From G963676655 sp963676655 (GTDB lineage: Bacteria > Verrucomicrobiota > Lentisphaeria > Victivallales > Victivallaceae), in NCBI GenBank assembly GCA_963676655.2, contig CAXXKX010000003.1:2790001-2854000 (forward strand): 64,000 nucleotides of DNA. The letters run 5' to 3'. The notes under the pieces were generated by a model. The model had not been told where the DNA came from. It was given only the letters and a program-made list of their open reading frames with translations, and did no database searches. The translations under genes and the position numbers were made by a program. Shown here one piece after another: positions 63,201 through 64,000 of the stretch; position 1 is the first letter of the stretch; every line of letters begins with the position of its first letter.

Positions 63201-63436
63201 TCGGCTTCGTCGGCACACGCTTTCACACAGTCGAACCATTCTTTGCCCAGGTATTCAGTTGCCAGTCCTACCCTGGAATGCATAAAAAAGCCTCCGAGAC
63301 CCATTTGCTTCATAACCCGGATCTGACGGCGCAGTTCAGTAATCTCGAGCTTCCCGTTCCAGGCCCAGAACGGAATCCCGCGGTACTGCGCGTCCGGTTG
63401 ATTGAAATCTTTAAAATATTCTTTATTATTCATCAT
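60194..63436 (-). CDS. GH106-like alpha-L-rhamnosidase
   Basis: 1080 aa, no signal peptide. The N-terminal barrel starts with GIPFWAWNGKLEITELRRQI and LGGFFMHSRVGL, and has KAWLYDEDRWPSG and YGCTGWDFSLGGHRALGDWQ, all typical of GH106-like proteins. C-terminal parts contain sandwich domains (VELRHKFNVKQLPGKIF, AVRILVNGQAAGVIYH). It would remove alpha-L-rhamnose from complex glycans in the cytoplasm. It is divergent from an AraC gene, with direct repeats in between, and its 3' end overlaps prepilin-like gene 5. There is no clear ribosome site before the two adjacent ATGs. Confidence 0.82.
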   Translation of the reverse strand: MMNNKEYFKDFNQPDAQYRGIPFWAWNGKLEITELRRQIRVMKQMGLGGFFMHSRVGLATEYLGKEWFDCVKACADEAEKNGLKAWLYDEDRWPSGAAGGMVTSDHQYRRKLLILEECDSFDALAITPASTALFAVSIQNGVYAKARRLPLEFSPEALNADEKLLHFYIKTMDDEDWFNGQAYLDVLSTDAVRKFIDATHEKYLTEVGEKFGSIIPGIFTDEPYFAYAFEERDGKCSIAWSDKLPEVFLERCGYDIVDHLPELFFDLETAIPLRARYHYFDCVTAMFVKAFAEQIGTWCEDHGLNFTGHVMNEDSLSAQSSCIGSCMRFYEHMQIPGIDQLTEIFRNYDTAKQVSSAARQFGRKWRLTETYGCTGWDFSLGGHRALGDWQVALGVNMRAQHLSWYSMQGEAKRDYPASILHQSPWWEVYSGVEDYFARLNMIMSEGREVRDLLVIHPNESMWLKMKKNWRNDPEVAKYDNRLMRLRDQLLSMHLDFDYGDEEILRRHAKSSSQNNPAVLHVGAAEYKAVLVPELLTIRESTLKILQDFRENGGMVVFAGEPPKLVDGKKSDVAAEFAGECVHLPNPVYTSKLSSVLNEKVRRVSITGANGKEIPTILYQLRECEDYYSLFICNTGHERKQLKGDLRDNLKVAERRASFDCVNIRLFNECKDTPLELDADNGAIWRINQTEFTSKMVLTSLKSLQSRLFVFPKKRGLSMLYPIRNVYLPSRNTTFINQECPVELSEDNVFVLDRPEYRIGNGQWLPADEILRIDQEVRSVMGLAFRAARGKQPWVRKKEDCDAIPVKVELRHKFNVKQLPGKIFLAAETPERFSIELNGQQIDMTADCGWWHDVSTRKISLSSAILCPGENTLTMHCEYTYDFSGLETVFLLGDFGVELAGGVPEMTAPVTKLEPGDWTKQGLPFYAGSVRYKYYLGNISRADCRMSAATPEFRGAAVRILVNGQAAGVIYHKYQEVDITGYLDNDKNELTVEVFGHCRNSHGPLHWANRNPHFVTPWDFITRDDEWTDDYILAPCGLICPPILHIKEVNQTELTQKPNSTKKEKDVWNTERKQEELAFSR

Positions 63437-63476
63437 ATCATCTATTATATTCGGTAATTGTGTGTTTGCATATTAT

Positions 63477-63506
63477 TTTATAGCAAAAAAAGCATAAAAA
63501 CCTTGA
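63477..63506 (-). promoter_or_regulatory. candidate activator-dependent promoter for the GH106-like gene
   Basis: On the minus strand, TCAAGG (63506-63501), 18 nt, TATAAA (63482-63477). The -35 box is poor, and the first 15-bp direct repeat begins 2 nt upstream of it, the usual place for an AraC-family activator site. Confidence 0.45.
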
Positions 63507-63531
63507 CTATTTAGCCAAAAGCGGGTATTAT
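63503..63531 (+). promoter_or_regulatory. sigma-70 promoter for the AraC gene
   Basis: TTGACT (63503-63508), 17 nt, TATTAT (63526-63531). The spacer and -10 box are covered by the two direct repeats, so the gene may be repressed by its own product. Confidence 0.6.
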
Positions 63532-63543
63532 TTAGCCAAAAGC
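63508..63543 (+). promoter_or_regulatory. two 15-bp direct repeats, candidate AraC-family operator
   Basis: TATTTAGCCAAAAGC occurs at 63508-63522 and 63529-63543, exactly 21 bp apart (two helical turns), the spacing known for paired AraC-family half-sites. It lies between the divergent GH106-like and AraC genes. Confidence 0.7.
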
Positions 63544-63571
63544 CGTTATTTTTAGTGAAAGGGATGATTTT

Positions 63572-64000
63572 ATGGATTCGCTTCTTTATCCGCAGGAAAA
63601 GTATTTTTCCGAGCAGTATTTGCCTTTGGAGTCATATCCGTATCGTCAGGGAATCAGTCAAAGTCATTACCATGATTTCCATGAACTGGTAATCGTCCTG
63701 AACGGTCGCGGCCAACACGTTACCGAGGGTGAAAGCTATAATATTTTTCGTGGCGACGTATTTGTCATCAGGCCTTTTATCGAGCATACCTATCAGGACA
63801 TGCACGACCTCCAGATAGAAAATATCCTGTTCATTCCGGAAAAGCTGGATCTCCAGCTATATGATGTAAGAAATATTCCGGGATATTTTGCCTTATTCGA
63901 CATAGAGCCTAATTTACGGAAAAAACATGCGTTTAAAAGCCGGTTGACGCTGGATGATGAACAATTAACCGTCGTCAACAGGATTATCGCGCAATTAAAC
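63572..64000 (+). CDS. AraC-family regulator, N-terminal sensor part (cut by the window end)
   Basis: The frame is open from the ATG at 63572 to the end, 143 residues. AAAGGGA (63558-63564) is 7 nt upstream. The sequence is a cupin-type arabinose-binding-like domain: QSHYHDFHELVIVLNGRG (residues 35-52), HVTEGESYNIFRGDVFVIRP and IEHTYQDM. This resembles RhaR/RhaS-type AraC proteins; the DNA-binding part lies beyond the window. It is divergent from the GH106-like rhamnosidase gene, which it probably activates when a sugar such as rhamnose is present (inference). Confidence 0.8.
   Translation, partial: MDSLLYPQEKYFSEQYLPLESYPYRQGISQSHYHDFHELVIVLNGRGQHVTEGESYNIFRGDVFVIRPFIEHTYQDMHDLQIENILFIPEKLDLQLYDVRNIPGYFALFDIEPNLRKKHAFKSRLTLDDEQLTVVNRIIAQLN

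Overview
The window looks like a chromosomal segment of a Lentisphaerota (Victivallis-like) bacterium. This taxonomic call is an inference from content: five paralogous prepilin-like proteins with the FTLIELLVVIAIIAIL N-terminus, several with an H-X9-DG C-terminus; many unlinked sulfatases and glycoside hydrolases; Gfo/Idh and xylose-isomerase-like enzymes; and no SusC/SusD pairs. No rRNA, tRNA or CRISPR array was seen. About 47 protein genes are called, two of them cut by the window edges.

Region by region. 1-5022: the start of a lipoprotein gene (minus strand), then ilvE, panC, hisD and hisC. A GxxExxY nuclease-like gene framed by perfect 27-bp inverted repeats sits between hisD and hisC. 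5099-7716: two GT4 glycosyltransferases. 7814-14546: a LacI regulator with its own promoter and a textbook LacI-type operator, then a prepilin-like gene, a large secreted protein of unknown activity, a lipoprotein and a LamG protein. 14777-20784: a sulfatase, then a KDPG-aldolase / SDR / flavoprotein / XRE-cupin group that looks like sugar-acid catabolism. 21164-32473: an AraC regulator followed by a prepilin-like gene, sulfatase, sialidase-like protein, sulfatase, two beta-helix proteins and a SASA-type esterase. 32604-33572: a single Y1 (HUH) transposase.

33610-38082: a prepilin-like gene, nitrilase-family enzyme and Gfo/Idh oxidoreductase on the minus strand, divergent from a GntR/LacI-hybrid regulator. 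38104-48111: an AraC regulator divergent from a DNRLRE/TIM-barrel protein, a sodium:solute symporter, a prepilin-like gene, a sugar isomerase, an acyltransferase and a GH78-like rhamnosidase. 48135-63436 (all minus): two large GH42-like proteins, a GH78-like protein, a GH43, a prepilin-like gene and a GH106-like rhamnosidase. 63572-64000: the N-terminus of another AraC regulator, divergent from the GH106 gene, with two 15-bp direct repeats between them.

How it fits together. The recurring layout is one local transcription regulator, one prepilin-like protein, and a set of carbohydrate-active enzymes; it appears five times. I read these as PUL-like glycan-use modules in which the prepilin-like protein may replace the surface glycan-binding role that SusD plays in Bacteroidota. 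The GH78, GH106, sugar isomerase and symporter point to rhamnose-containing glycans, and the sulfatases, sialidase-like protein and esterase to decorated or sulfated glycans. Substrates are inferred only.

Intergenic DNA is unusually structured: short hairpins with 3-nt loops, heptanucleotide tandem repeats just upstream of two regulators, and a bipartite motif TTTTATT-N12-GTCTGAC found three times at the same spacing.
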